Positions 17,396 through 25,706 of a DNA stretch of 64,000 nucleotides are shown in pieces (position 1 is the stretch's first letter; each line of letters opens with the position of its first letter). The position numbers and the translations under genes are program-made. The notes under the pieces were generated by a model that ran no database searches, had not been told where the DNA came from, and saw only the letters and a list, made by a program, of their open reading frames with translations. The stretch is from Mesorhizobium loti (lineage in GTDB: Bacteria > Pseudomonadota > Alphaproteobacteria > Rhizobiales > Rhizobiaceae): positions 62,001-126,000 of the forward strand of contig NZ_LPWA01000002.1 of assembly GCF_001510895.1 (NCBI RefSeq), read 5' to 3'.

Positions 17396-18355
17396 TTAAG
17401 CGGCACTCATCAGGAAAGCCTGCTCGCCAACCAGCTTGCGCCGCAGCCAGGCGGAGAACTGGTCGATGAGGAAGATGGTCGTGAACAGGAGCAGCACCAG
17501 CGCCAGCGTCTTGGCGCCGAAGCCGCGCGAAATGGAGAGCTTCAGTTCCTCGCCGATGCCGCCGCCGCCGACGGCGCCGATGATGGTCGAGGCTCGCACA
17601 TTGATCTCGATGCGGAGCAGCGTGTAGGACATAAAGTTGGGCAGCACCTGCGGCAGGTCGGCGAAGCGCACCCGCTCGAACCAATTGGCGCCGACTGCCC
17701 TCAGGCCTTCCTCGGCCCGCATGTCGATATTCTCGTTGATCTCGTAGAATAGCTTGCCCAGCGCGCCGATCGAATGCAGACCGATGGCGATGATGGCGGC
17801 GATCGGGCCGGTCGAGACGATAGCTGCAAACAGGCCCGCAATGACGATTTCCGGAAAGGCGCGTAGCAGTTCCATGAAACGCTTGACGACGAGCCTCAGC
17901 GCCGGATGCGGCGTCAGATTGCGCGCGGCGATGAAGGAGAAGGGCACGGCGAAGACGAAACCGATGAAGGTCGAGACCAGCGCCACGTTCACCGTGGTCA
18001 GCATCAACTCGAAATATTCGGGAATATAGAAGCCGCCCCAGATGTAGACGCGGCCGAGCGGGAAGTTGAACTCCTGCGTGCCCTTGTCGCTCGGCGAGGC
18101 GATATCGAACAGCGCCCGCCAGATGTCATTCCAGTCCTTCGGGATCAGCCAGCTCAGGAAATCGAGGATATGCGGCAGCCGCTCGAAGAAATGGCCGGCG
18201 TTCGCTTCGTCGGCGAACCACATGCTGGCGACCATGGCTGTGATCAGCAGGCCGACGCCGAGCACCGTATAGAGCCGACGAAGCGAAGTCTGGCGCTGCC
18301 AGGCGTCCGCCTGCTGGCGTGTGGCGTCGGAATGGATTGTCGCTGAGGCTGTCAT
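17396..18355 (-). CDS. phnE1: Phosphonate ABC transporter permease PhnE1
   Basis: A 319-residue permease with about six transmembrane helices (the first at about 32-50). It has the conserved cytoplasmic loop ASTIIGAVGGGGIGEELKLS near the C-terminus, the site that contacts the ATPase. ATG 18355 (MTASA) was preferred over an upstream TTG; no clear Shine-Dalgarno precedes it. It is separated from phnD by a strong hairpin with T-runs on both strands (18369-18403), so permease expression may depend on readthrough. It forms a heterodimer with PhnE2. Confidence 0.88.
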   Translation of the reverse strand: MTASATIHSDATRQQADAWQRQTSLRRLYTVLGVGLLITAMVASMWFADEANAGHFFERLPHILDFLSWLIPKDWNDIWRALFDIASPSDKGTQEFNFPLGRVYIWGGFYIPEYFELMLTTVNVALVSTFIGFVFAVPFSFIAARNLTPHPALRLVVKRFMELLRAFPEIVIAGLFAAIVSTGPIAAIIAIGLHSIGALGKLFYEINENIDMRAEEGLRAVGANWFERVRFADLPQVLPNFMSYTLLRIEINVRASTIIGAVGGGGIGEELKLSISRGFGAKTLALVLLLFTTIFLIDQFSAWLRRKLVGEQAFLMSAA

Positions 18356-18368
18356 GATCGGAACACGC

Positions 18369-18403
18369 AAAAAGGGCGGCGCTTTGGAGACGCCGCCCTT
18401 TTT
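18369..18403 (-). terminator. Bidirectional-type intrinsic terminator/attenuator between phnD and phnE1
   Basis: GGGCGGCG and CGCCGCCC form an 8-bp perfect stem with a 9-nt loop, flanked by A5 on one side and T5 on the other. It therefore reads as a terminator on either strand. On the minus strand it lies 10 bp past the phnD stop and upstream of phnE1. It probably lowers permease expression relative to the binding protein. Confidence 0.75.
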
Positions 18404-18412
18404 CTGATGCCA

Positions 18413-19321
18413 TCAGCCGCCGATAGCGGCTTTGCGGGCTTCGATGATGACGTTGTAGAAGTCCGGCTTCACCGGCACGTAGCCGATGAAATCGCCGCCT
18501 TCGACGCCTTCGAAGCAGGGCTTGTCCTTGGCCGGCAGGGCGGTGAAGAAGTCGGTGAGCTTGGCGGTCATGTCGGCGCCGATCGCGGTGCGGACGACCA
18601 GCGGGCCGTTCGGGATCAGGCCCGAGCGCCAGACTTCGACGAAGTCGTTCGGGTCGACGGCGCCCTTGGCGACTTCCTTGTGGAAGGTGCCCGAGGTGTA
18701 GCCGTTCTTGAAGTCGCCGATGCCGGAGGAATCGTCCACCGCCACGTCGACCTTGCCGTCGCGCACGGCGAGAACGTTGTTCTCATGGCCGCCATTGAAC
18801 TGGGTCGAGGCGAAATAGGTCTCGTTGGACGCGCCGGTGTCCTTCGGAATCTGCGTCAGCGGGATCAGATAGCCCGAGGTCGAATCCGGATCGGCATAGC
18901 CGAGCTTCTTGCCCTTGGCCGACTTGATGTCGGTGATGCCGGACGTCTTCAGCGCCAGGCCGATCGAATAGTAACCGGTCGAGCCGTCGGTCTGCTTGGT
19001 GGTGAGGATCGGGGTGACCGCTTTCGGGTCCTTGAGATAGACGCTGGCGTAGCCGGACGCGCCGAGCTCGGCGAAGTCGAGCGTGCCGCCGAGCAGGCCC
19101 TGGATGACGCCGTCATAGTCGGCGGCCGGGAACAGCGACACCTTCTCGAAGCCGAATTCGGCCTTCAGGTGGTCGGCGAGGCACTGGTAGTTGCGCAGGC
19201 GGTCGGTCTCGTTCTCGCCGCCGAGGATGCCGACGCGGAACTCCTTGATGTCGGCGGCGTGCGCGGCGCTTGCCGCCATGGCGAGCAGCGAAACCGCCCC
19301 AAAAACCATTTTCCTGAACAT
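18413..19321 (-). CDS. phnD: Phosphonate ABC transporter substrate-binding protein
   Basis: A 302-residue periplasmic binding protein with a signal peptide (cleavage near residue 23, AHA/AD). Characteristic PhnD segments are FRVGILGGENETDRLRNY at the mature N-terminus, DFAELGASGYA (about 80), DPDSTSGYLIP (about 145; the STSG loop binds the phosphonate group) and VDDSSGIGDF (about 195). It delivers phosphonates to PhnE1/E2. A GC-rich hairpin lies between it and phnC upstream. A terminator-like hairpin follows its stop. Confidence 0.93.
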   Translation of the reverse strand: MFRKMVFGAVSLLAMAASAAHAADIKEFRVGILGGENETDRLRNYQCLADHLKAEFGFEKVSLFPAADYDGVIQGLLGGTLDFAELGASGYASVYLKDPKAVTPILTTKQTDGSTGYYSIGLALKTSGITDIKSAKGKKLGYADPDSTSGYLIPLTQIPKDTGASNETYFASTQFNGGHENNVLAVRDGKVDVAVDDSSGIGDFKNGYTSGTFHKEVAKGAVDPNDFVEVWRSGLIPNGPLVVRTAIGADMTAKLTDFFTALPAKDKPCFEGVEGGDFIGYVPVKPDFYNVIIEARKAAIGG

Positions 19322-19432
19322 TTTGATCTCTCTCCTGTTGTTCCGGCTGCGCGCCGGCGGCGTTCGAATTTTAAGTCTGGCCTTTGACGCTGGCGGGCGA
19401 TCCGGGTTGCTCTCCTGAAATCCACGATCTTG

Positions 19433-19453
19433 CCCGGACCGCGCAGGTCCGGG
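19433..19453 (-). other. Intercistronic hairpin phnC-phnD
   Basis: CCCGGACC-GCGCA-GGTCCGGG: perfect 8-bp arms with a 5-nt loop, 10 bp past the phnC stop. There is no T-run, so it is not a terminator. It could protect the upstream message or the 5' end of the phnD message. Confidence 0.5.
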
Positions 19454-19462
19454 ACAGTGGAC

Positions 19463-20320
19463 TCAGTAGCCAGGGAAGGCTGGTTCGAGCGGTCCGGCGG
19501 ATGCGGTGATCTTCGGCTTGATGGTGACGCTGGTCGACGTGATGGCCTCAGAGATCTCGACGCCGTTGGCGTCGGCGCCATAGACGGTGCGCACGGCGTC
19601 GCGGTCGAGATCCTCTGGCGCGCCGTCGAACACGACCTTGCCGGCGGCCATGCCTATGATGCGGTTGCAGTAGGCGCGGGCGGTATCCAGCGTATGCAGG
19701 TTGGTGACGACGGTGATGCCTTCGCGCAAATTGATGTCGCGCAGCGAATCCATCACCACCTTGGCGTTGAGCGGGTCGAGCGAGGCGATCGGCTCGTCGG
19801 CCAGCAGCACCTTCGGCTGCTGCATCATGGCGCGCGCGATCGCAACGCGCTGCTGCTGGCCGCCGGAAAGCGTGCCGGCCGGCTGCAGCGCGGTGCGGGC
19901 GATATCGAGGCGCTCGAGCGCGGCCACCGCCTCGGCGCACTCGCTGCGCGAGAACATGCCGAGCAGGTTGGAGAACGTGGAGCGGTGGTTGAGGCGGCCG
20001 AGCAGGACGTTGGTCAGCACGTCGAGGCGCGGCACCAGGTTGAACTGCTGGAAGATCATGGCGCAGTCGCGTTGCCAACGGCGCAGCGGCGAGCCTTGCA
20101 GGCTGGAAACCTCGGCGCCGTCAAAAAAAATCGACCCCTGGCTGGGATCGATGAGACGGTTGATCATGCGCAAAAGCGTCGACTTGCCGGCACCGGAACG
20201 GCCGATGATGCCGACCATCTGGCCGTGCGGGATCGAGATATCGATATCGCTGACGGCAGTGTTTTTGCCAAATCGTCGGGTTACGCCGCGGATTTCCAGC
20301 GTGGCCGATGATGCTGACAT
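19463..20320 (-). CDS. phnC: Phosphonate ABC transporter ATP-binding protein
   Basis: A 285-residue ABC ATPase. It has Walker [12 protein letters not shown] (about 38), a Q-loop in MIFQQFNLV, signature [14 protein letters not shown] (about 150), Walker B VLLADEP and the H-loop in TNLHTLDTA. Length and the [12 protein letters not shown] segment match PhnC. It energises phosphonate import through PhnE1/E2. It heads a second transcriptional block of the cluster: a 174-bp gap upstream carries a palindromic repeat and a weak Pho-box match at 20390-20407. Confidence 0.93.
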   Translation of the reverse strand: MSASSATLEIRGVTRRFGKNTAVSDIDISIPHGQMVGIIGRSGAGKSTLLRMINRLIDPSQGSIFFDGAEVSSLQGSPLRRWQRDCAMIFQQFNLVPRLDVLTNVLLGRLNHRSTFSNLLGMFSRSECAEAVAALERLDIARTALQPAGTLSGGQQQRVAIARAMMQQPKVLLADEPIASLDPLNAKVVMDSLRDINLREGITVVTNLHTLDTARAYCNRIIGMAAGKVVFDGAPEDLDRDAVRTVYGADANGVEISEAITSTSVTIKPKITASAGPLEPAFPGY

Positions 20321-20389
20321 GGCAAGACTCCGGTACGTCGCGGTTTTGAAGGTCCGTTAACCTCGCTAGCGCAGCCCCATGAAGCTGGG

Positions 20390-20407
20390 GTGTCGGATTG
20401 ATGTCAG
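20390..20407 (-). promoter_or_regulatory. Candidate Pho box upstream of phnC
   Basis: On the minus strand the sequence is CTGACAT-CAAT-CCGACAC. It matches the two 7-bp repeats of the PhoB box (CTGTCAT-N4-CTGTCAY) at 11 of 14 positions. It lies 70 bp ahead of phnC. It is weaker than the site upstream of phnG. Confidence 0.45.
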
Positions 20408-20441
20408 TTTTGTTACGACCCACAGGCTGGATTCCTCGTCG

Positions 20442-20490
20442 ATGCATGTCGTTGTCCCAAAACCGTTGCGCAGTTTTCGGCGACATGCAT
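20442..20490. repeat. Palindromic repeat, GCATGTCG family (copy A)
   Basis: Perfect 10-bp arms ATGCATGTCG (20442-20451) and CGACATGCAT (20481-20490) enclose a 29-bp core with GTCCCAAAACCG. The same element recurs twice at 59286-59396. It is a dispersed non-coding repeat placed between the 2H phosphoesterase gene and phnC. Confidence 0.75.
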
Positions 20491-20494
20491 GGTG

Positions 20495-21205
20495 TCAGCC
20501 GAGGACCAACAACTCCTCGAAATGCTTCATGTCCTTGAAGCTGCAGAAGGCCGGCGGGCGCAATTCGATCACCGGGGCCTCACGATCGAGGAACGACAGG
20601 CAGTCGTCGAACAGATCCTGCCAGGCGGGCACGCGTTCGTCGGCAAGGCGGCGGATCTGGTAAGCAAAAGTGATGTGGAAGACGTAAGCGTCGTGGTCCG
20701 GATGGCGATAGCCGAACGGCACGGACAGCGCGTCGCGCCATGCCTTGAGGATAGCACGGTCCTCTTCCGTGGCACCGGCGACGGTCAGGCCGTTTGGCGT
20801 GACGCCGATGGTCTTGATCCTGAATGCGCCGTTGCCTTCGAAGCCTTGTAACCGCTCCAGATAGAGACGAGTCATGTCGTCGATGCTGGTGTCGAGCGGC
20901 ACATCGGAAGGCCAATAGGGAAGGCGACGCCGGTATTCGATGATGCCCTGGAACAGGGTCATGTGCAGGCTGGAGATCGGCGTGAAGGCCAGGCGATCGG
21001 CGTCGGGCATGGCGCGGATACGCTCGCGCACTTCGACGACCGCGGCTTCGGAAGGCGAGCCCGAAACGAGGTGGCTGACGACCGTGTTGCCGGGCTCGAG
21101 GAGGAAACTCCCTGACGTGTCGTAACGGGTGCCGAGATGCACCGGCGGCGTCGGATTGGTGCCTTCGAAGAAGGCGGCGAGCGAGGGTTTTACTTTGTCG
21201 AGCAT
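20495..21205 (-). CDS. DUF1868-type 2H phosphoesterase-like protein in the phn operon
   Basis: A 236-residue protein with the two H-x-T motifs of the 2H phosphoesterase superfamily: LHMTLFQG at about 76-83 and FHITFAYQIR at about 186-195. The N-terminal segment PGNTVVSHLV fits DUF1868. Superfamily members hydrolyse cyclic phosphodiesters. It lies 120 bp after the hexapeptide transferase in a C-P lyase operon. The pathway makes a 1,2-cyclic phosphate of ribose, and no PhnP is present here. A role in opening a cyclic phosphate is therefore an attractive inference, but it is not shown. Confidence 0.75.
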   Translation of the reverse strand: MLDKVKPSLAAFFEGTNPTPPVHLGTRYDTSGSFLLEPGNTVVSHLVSGSPSEAAVVEVRERIRAMPDADRLAFTPISSLHMTLFQGIIEYRRRLPYWPSDVPLDTSIDDMTRLYLERLQGFEGNGAFRIKTIGVTPNGLTVAGATEEDRAILKAWRDALSVPFGYRHPDHDAYVFHITFAYQIRRLADERVPAWQDLFDDCLSFLDREAPVIELRPPAFCSFKDMKHFEELLVLG

Positions 21206-21325
21206 GACAATCTCCTTGGGGGAGATGGCGTCCTGTCCGAGTCATGTGTCAAGGATGTGAATGGTGAAGAAGGCCTCCCCAGCCGGGACCTTGTTTGCTA
21301 TTCACTATTGACCATTCACCGGCGC

Positions 21326-21940
21326 TCAGCCGCCATACTTCTCCAGGAAGGCTTCAGCCGGGAGCTCGCGGAAATCGTCCAGCGCGGCGCGCAGACTTGC
21401 ATGGTCCCAATCCCACCAGGCGAGCGCCTGGTAGCGCTCGGCGGTACGGCGGTCGAAACGCTCGCGGATCGGTTTCGCCGGCACGCCGGCGACGATGGTG
21501 TAAGGGGCGACATCCTTCGACACCACGGCTCCGGCGCCGACCGCCGCGCCATCGCCGACGGTCACGCCGGGCAGGATGGTCGACCCATGGCCGAGCCAGG
21601 TGTCGTGGCCGATGGTGACGCGCTTGGCGCGACGCTCTGCGAAGAATTCGCTCTCATGCTCGGCATCGTCCCAATAGTCCGAGGCGCGGTAGGTGAAGTG
21701 GTGCAATGTCGGCCGCCAGGTCGGATGATTGGTGGCGTTGATGCGCACGCTTGCCGCGATGTTGGAGAACTTTCGAATGGTCGCGCACCAGACGGCGCAG
21801 TCCTGCATCATGTAGGAATAGTCGCCGAGCTCGCTTTCCGAGACGCGACTGCGCTCGGCGATCTCGGTCCAGCGGCCGAGCGTCGAGTTCTCGACCTGTG
21901 CCGTTTCATGAACCAGCGGCGCCTCCGAAAGCTTCCTCAT
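21326..21940 (-). CDS. Phosphonate-operon hexapeptide-repeat acyltransferase
   Basis: A 204-residue left-handed beta-helix protein. Hexapeptide repeats run through TIGHDTWLGHGSTILPGVTV and GDGAAVGAGAVVSKDV (about 115-150), with the acetyltransferase ending AGVPAKPIRERF. This matches the transferase family found in C-P lyase operons. It may acetylate an aminoalkylphosphonate, a job PhnO does in E. coli. Its ATG overlaps the phnL stop by 4 bp (ATGA), so the two are translationally coupled. Confidence 0.85.
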   Translation of the reverse strand: MRKLSEAPLVHETAQVENSTLGRWTEIAERSRVSESELGDYSYMMQDCAVWCATIRKFSNIAASVRINATNHPTWRPTLHHFTYRASDYWDDAEHESEFFAERRAKRVTIGHDTWLGHGSTILPGVTVGDGAAVGAGAVVSKDVAPYTIVAGVPAKPIRERFDRRTAERYQALAWWDWDHASLRAALDDFRELPAEAFLEKYGG

Positions 21941-22644
21941 GCGGCGATCCTGCCAGCGGCGAAGCCGGTGACGTCGATGACGCGGTCGGCGACAGCATCG
22001 CGCACATCCTGGTCATGGAAGATGCCGAGCAAGGCCACGCCAGCCGCCTTCTTGGCGGCGATGAGCTCGACCACGACATCGCGGTTCCTGGCATCGAGCG
22101 AAGCGGTCGGCTCGTCGAGCAAAAGGATCGGATGCTCGGTGATGAAACCGCGCGCGATGTTGACGCGCTGCTGCTCGCCGCCGGAGAAGGTCGCGGGCGG
22201 CAGGGCCCAGAGCTTTTCCGGCAAATTGAGCTGCGCCAACAGCGAGCGAGCTTTCGCCCGCGCGGCCTCCCTGTCCTCGCCGCGCTCGACCAGCGGCTCG
22301 GCGACGACGTCGAGCGCCGAAACGCGCGGCACGGTGCGCAGGAACTGACTGACATAGCCGATGGTGTGACGGCGCACGGAAAGCACCGTGCGCGGGCTGG
22401 CGGAGGCGAGGTCGATCAGCCCGCCTCCGTGCTGGACGATGATCTGGCCTTCGTCGACGGCATAGTTGCCGTAGAGCATCTTCAGGATCGAGCTCTTGCC
22501 GACGCCAGACGGGCCGCCGAGCACGGCGCATTCGCCGGCGCGGATCGAGAATGAGACGCCCGCCACCACCGGCAGCCTGACGCCGTCGCGCAGATGCATG
22601 GTGAAGCTTTTCGCGACATCGGAAACGACAAGTGGAGTGGCCAT
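21937..22644 (-). CDS. phnL: C-P lyase accessory ABC-type protein PhnL
   Basis: A 235-residue ABC ATPase-like subunit. It has Walker A GGPSGVGKSS (about 42), signature FSGGEQQRVNIARG (about 157), Walker B ILLLDEPTASLD and the switch H in GIFHDQD. PhnL acts with PhnG, PhnH and PhnI in the nucleosidase step that attaches phosphonate to ribose triphosphate. The start ATG 22644 lies 3 bp after phnK. It overlaps the hexapeptide gene by 4 bp. Confidence 0.92.
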   Translation of the reverse strand: MATPLVVSDVAKSFTMHLRDGVRLPVVAGVSFSIRAGECAVLGGPSGVGKSSILKMLYGNYAVDEGQIIVQHGGGLIDLASASPRTVLSVRRHTIGYVSQFLRTVPRVSALDVVAEPLVERGEDREAARAKARSLLAQLNLPEKLWALPPATFSGGEQQRVNIARGFITEHPILLLDEPTASLDARNRDVVVELIAAKKAAGVALLGIFHDQDVRDAVADRVIDVTGFAAGRIAA

Positions 22645-22646
22645 GA

Positions 22647-23423
22647 TCACACCTGCAGGATGGAGGAAACGAGCAACTGGGTGTAGGGCGCGCGCGGGTC
22701 GTCGAGGACGCGGTCGGTGAGGCCGCTTTCGACGACATGGCCGTCCTTCATCACTATCATGCGCTGCGAGAGCAGCCGCGCCACGGCGAGGTCGTGGGTG
22801 ACTACGATTGCCGCAAGGCCGAGATCGGTGACCAGGCCGCGCAACAGATCGAGCAGGCGCGCCTGCACCGAGACGTCGAGGCCGCCGGTCGGCTCGTCCA
22901 TGAACACCAGCCGCGGTCCGGTCACCAGGTTGCGGGCGATCTGCAGGCGCTGGCGCATGCCGCCGGAAAAGGCGCGGGGCTCGTCGTCGATGCGGTCTTC
23001 GTCGATCTCGACGCGCGATAGCCAGTCGACCGCGGTGGCGCGGATCTTGCCGTAGTGGCGGTCGCCGACCGCCATCAGCCTTTCGCCGACATTGGCGCCG
23101 GCCGACACCGTCATGCGCAGCCCGTCGGCTGGGTTCTGGTGCACAAAGCCCCAGTCGGTGCGCATCAGGAAGCGGCGCTCGGCCTCGCTCATGCGGTAGA
23201 GCTCGCGCCACTGGCCATCGCGCATGCGGTAGCTCGCGGTGCCGGACGACGGCAGCAGCCTGGTCGACAGGCAGTTGAGCAGCGTCGTCTTGCCGGAGCC
23301 GGACTCGCCGACCACCGCCAGCACCTCGCCCGGCCAGAGATCGAAGCTTATGTTCTCGCAGCCGACGCGCGAGCCGTAGAATTTGGAAAGCGCGGAGACG
23401 CGCAGCAGCGGTTCGTCGGTCAT
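22647..23423 (-). CDS. phnK: C-P lyase ABC-type subunit PhnK
   Basis: A 258-residue ABC ATPase-like protein. It shows Walker A GESGSGKTTLL (about 38), signature FSGGMRQRLQIARN (about 150), Walker B LVFMDEPTGGLD and H-loop VVTHDLAVA. PhnK docks on the PhnGHIJ core complex. Its ATG overlaps the phnJ stop (4 bp, 23420-23423). The segment VHQNPADGLRM after the Q-loop is typical of PhnK. Confidence 0.93.
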   Translation of the reverse strand: MTDEPLLRVSALSKFYGSRVGCENISFDLWPGEVLAVVGESGSGKTTLLNCLSTRLLPSSGTASYRMRDGQWRELYRMSEAERRFLMRTDWGFVHQNPADGLRMTVSAGANVGERLMAVGDRHYGKIRATAVDWLSRVEIDEDRIDDEPRAFSGGMRQRLQIARNLVTGPRLVFMDEPTGGLDVSVQARLLDLLRGLVTDLGLAAIVVTHDLAVARLLSQRMIVMKDGHVVESGLTDRVLDDPRAPYTQLLVSSILQV

Positions 23424-24319
23424 TCGGCCGGCTCCGTTTTTTCCGAGGCAAGATAGGTTTCGGGGGCAAGGTGGCCGTGATGGCCATCGGCGCGCCGCTT
23501 CTCGCAGTGGTCAGTGTCCGAGCAGACGAACATGTGGCCGCCATGGTCATCGAGGATGACCTCGTCGAGATAGACGTTTTCCGCCCCGCAAAGCGCGCAG
23601 GGCTGGTCGAAAGTCTGCACTTCGAAGGGATGGTCCTCGAAATCGAGGCTGACGACGTCGGTGAAGGGTGGCACCGCATAGATGCGCTTCTCGCGGCCGG
23701 CGCCGAAGAGCTGCAGGGCCGGCGAGCGGTGCATCTTGGGATTGTCGAATTTCGGCGTCGGCGAGGGGTCCATCACATAGCGGCCCTCGACCTTGACCGG
23801 ATAGGCGTAGGTGGTGGCGATGCGGCCGTGCCTGGCGATGTCCTCATAGAGCTTCACATGCATGAGGCCGTATTCCTCCAGCGCATGCATTTTTCGCGTT
23901 TCGGTCTCGCGCGGCTCTAGGAAGCGCAGCGGCTCGGGTATCGGCACCTGGAAGACCAGCACCTGGCCCGCCGTCAACGGATGCTCGGGAATGCGGTGGC
24001 GGGTCTGGATGATGGTCGCCGCCGCCGTCTCGGTGGTGACGGCGACCTTGGCGACCTTCTTGAAGAAGGCGCGGATCGAGACGGCGTTGGTGGTGTCGTC
24101 GGCGCCCTGGTCGATGACTTTCAGCACGTCATCCGGGCCGATGATCGAGGCGGTGACCTGCACGCCGCCGGTGCCCCAGCCGTAAGGCATCGGCATTTCG
24201 CGCGAGGCGAAAGGCACCTGGTGGCCGGGAATGGCGATGCCTTTCAGGATGGCGCGGCGGATCATCCGCTTGGTCTGCTCGTCGAGATAGGCGAAGTTGT
24301 AGGTGGCGATGTCGGTCAT
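23420..24319 (-). CDS. phnJ: Alpha-D-ribose 1-methylphosphonate 5-phosphate C-P lyase
   Basis: A 299-residue radical-SAM enzyme that breaks the carbon-phosphorus bond of ribose 1-alkylphosphonate 5-phosphate, giving an alkane and the 5-phosphoribosyl 1,2-cyclic phosphate. The unusual cluster-binding pattern C-x2-C-x21-C-x5-C is complete (CALC near residue 240, then CSDTDHC). The glycine-radical region GIAIPGHQVPF is near residue 30. ATG 24319 (MTDIATYN) was chosen over a start three codons upstream. A plus-strand small gene separates it from phnI. Confidence 0.95.
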   Translation of the reverse strand: MTDIATYNFAYLDEQTKRMIRRAILKGIAIPGHQVPFASREMPMPYGWGTGGVQVTASIIGPDDVLKVIDQGADDTTNAVSIRAFFKKVAKVAVTTETAAATIIQTRHRIPEHPLTAGQVLVFQVPIPEPLRFLEPRETETRKMHALEEYGLMHVKLYEDIARHGRIATTYAYPVKVEGRYVMDPSPTPKFDNPKMHRSPALQLFGAGREKRIYAVPPFTDVVSLDFEDHPFEVQTFDQPCALCGAENVYLDEVILDDHGGHMFVCSDTDHCEKRRADGHHGHLAPETYLASEKTEPAE

Positions 24320-24378
24320 GGCGATCACATCCGGTCTGTGCTATCGAATTGACATCCAGGGCGCGGGAGCAGGGGCAA

Positions 24379-24588
24379 ATGAGCTCTACCGGTTGGATGC
24401 ATCTCGGAGTGCTGGTGCTGGTGTTCGCCGGCATCGCTGCCTTTGCGCTTCGGAAGATGTTTCTCCCTGTGCCAAAGGAGCCTCCGCAGGGCGAGACCGT
24501 TGCCGGCACCAGTGGCTACAGTGGCGGCGGCTTGTTCGATGGCAGCGGAGGACATTCCGGCAGCGGACATCCCGGTAGCGGTCATTAA
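24379..24588 (+). CDS. Small membrane protein with Gly/Ser/His tail, opposite strand inside the phn operon
   Basis: A 69-residue predicted protein. It has one hydrophobic helix at about residues 7-23 (LGVLVLVFAGIAAFALRK), a short proline-containing linker, then a Gly/Ser-rich tail ending in repeated GSGH units. ATG 24379 has GGAGCAGGGG upstream, a fair Shine-Dalgarno. It occupies nearly all of the 271-bp gap between phnI and phnJ but is on the other strand. Its stop is 3 bp from the phnI stop. The family is not recognised. The histidines could bind metal. It could also be a chance open frame, though the start signal and membrane segment argue for a real gene. Confidence 0.55.
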   Translation: MSSTGWMHLGVLVLVFAGIAAFALRKMFLPVPKEPPQGETVAGTSGYSGGGLFDGSGGHSGSGHPGSGH

Positions 24589-24590
24589 AG

Positions 24591-25705
24591 TCATTCGGCC
24601 GCCTCCCGCTTTTCCTCGGCGGCCTTGTCTTCATTTTCCCGCGCCTCGTATTCGGCGCGCATGCGGCGGACCAGGTCGAGCTCGGCCTGGAAGTCGACAT
24701 AGTGCGGCAGCTTCAGATGCTCGACGAAGCCGGTCGCCTGCACATTGTCGGAGTGCGAGATGACGAACTCCTCGTCCTGCGCGGCGGCAATCACATCCTC
24801 GCCGAGCTCGCTCGCGCGCAGCGCCCGGTCGCACAGCGCCATCGCCATCGCCTTGCGCTCGCTCTGGCCGAAGACCAGGCCGTAGCCGCGGGTGAATTGC
24901 GGCGGCGCTTGGCCGAGCCTTTGAACTGGTTGACCATCTGGCATTCGGTGACGCGGATGGAGCCGAGCGGAACGGCGAAAGGCAGCTCCGGTACTTCCAA
25001 TTCCAGCTCCACCTCGCCGATGCGGACCTCGCCGACGAAAGGATGGTTGCGGGCATAGCCACGCTGGGTCGAATAGCCGAGCGCGAGCAGAAAACCTTCA
25101 TCACCGCGCGAAAGCGCCTGCAGGCGGATGTCGCGCGCCATCGGGAATTGCAACGGCTCGCGCGTGATGTCGCCGGGAACATGATCGCTGGGCATGTCGC
25201 CGTCCGCCTCGATCAGGCCCTCATGGGCGAGGATCGAGGAGACGCGCGGCATCGCCTCGGCTTCGACCGGACGCTGCGCGGGCGCCTGGACGTCAGCGCC
25301 GGCTGCAAGCTCCGGATCGAGCAGCCGGTGGGTGTAGTCGAAGGTCGGGCCGAGCACCTGGCCGCCGGGCAGGTCCTTGTAGGTGGCCGACACGCGCCGC
25401 TCGACCTGCATGGCGCCGGTGTCGGCCGGGCTGGTATAGCCGAAGCGCGGCAGCGTGGTGCGATAGGCGCGCACCAGGAAGATCGCCTCGATCATGTCGC
25501 CGCGCGCCTGGACGACGGCTAAAGCGGCAAGCTCGCGGTCATAGAGCGAGCCTTCGCTCATCACCCGGTCGACGCCGAGCGCCAGCTGCTCGACGATCTG
25601 GTCGAGGCGCAGCGCGGGCACGGAGCGGTCGCCGCGACGGCGGTCGGCGAGCAGGCGATGGGCGTTGGCAATTGCGGCTTCGCCGCCTTTCACCGCGACA
25701 TACAT
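24591..25705 (-). pseudogene. phnI: C-P lyase core subunit PhnI, one frameshift
   Basis: PhnI carries out the nucleosidase step that displaces the base of ATP/GTP with phosphonate. Repaired it is ~371 residues, near the usual ~355-370. The first ~270 residues, from MYVAVKGGEAAI to MVNQFKGSA, are in one frame. The rest (FTRGYGLVFGQSERKAMAM to KREAAE) is in the next. The break at about 24912 is explained by one G missing in AAGCGCCGCCG; 1115 bp equals 1116 minus 1. Since phnG, H, J and K are intact, this is more likely a sequence error than a dead gene. It starts 1 bp after phnH. Confidence 0.85.
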
Positions 25706-25706
25706 G

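Noticed and set aside
16029..17684. PhnE2 extended upstream to 551 codons
   Set aside because: The extension lies inside phnE1 in another frame; the ATG at 17393 gives the normal spacing.
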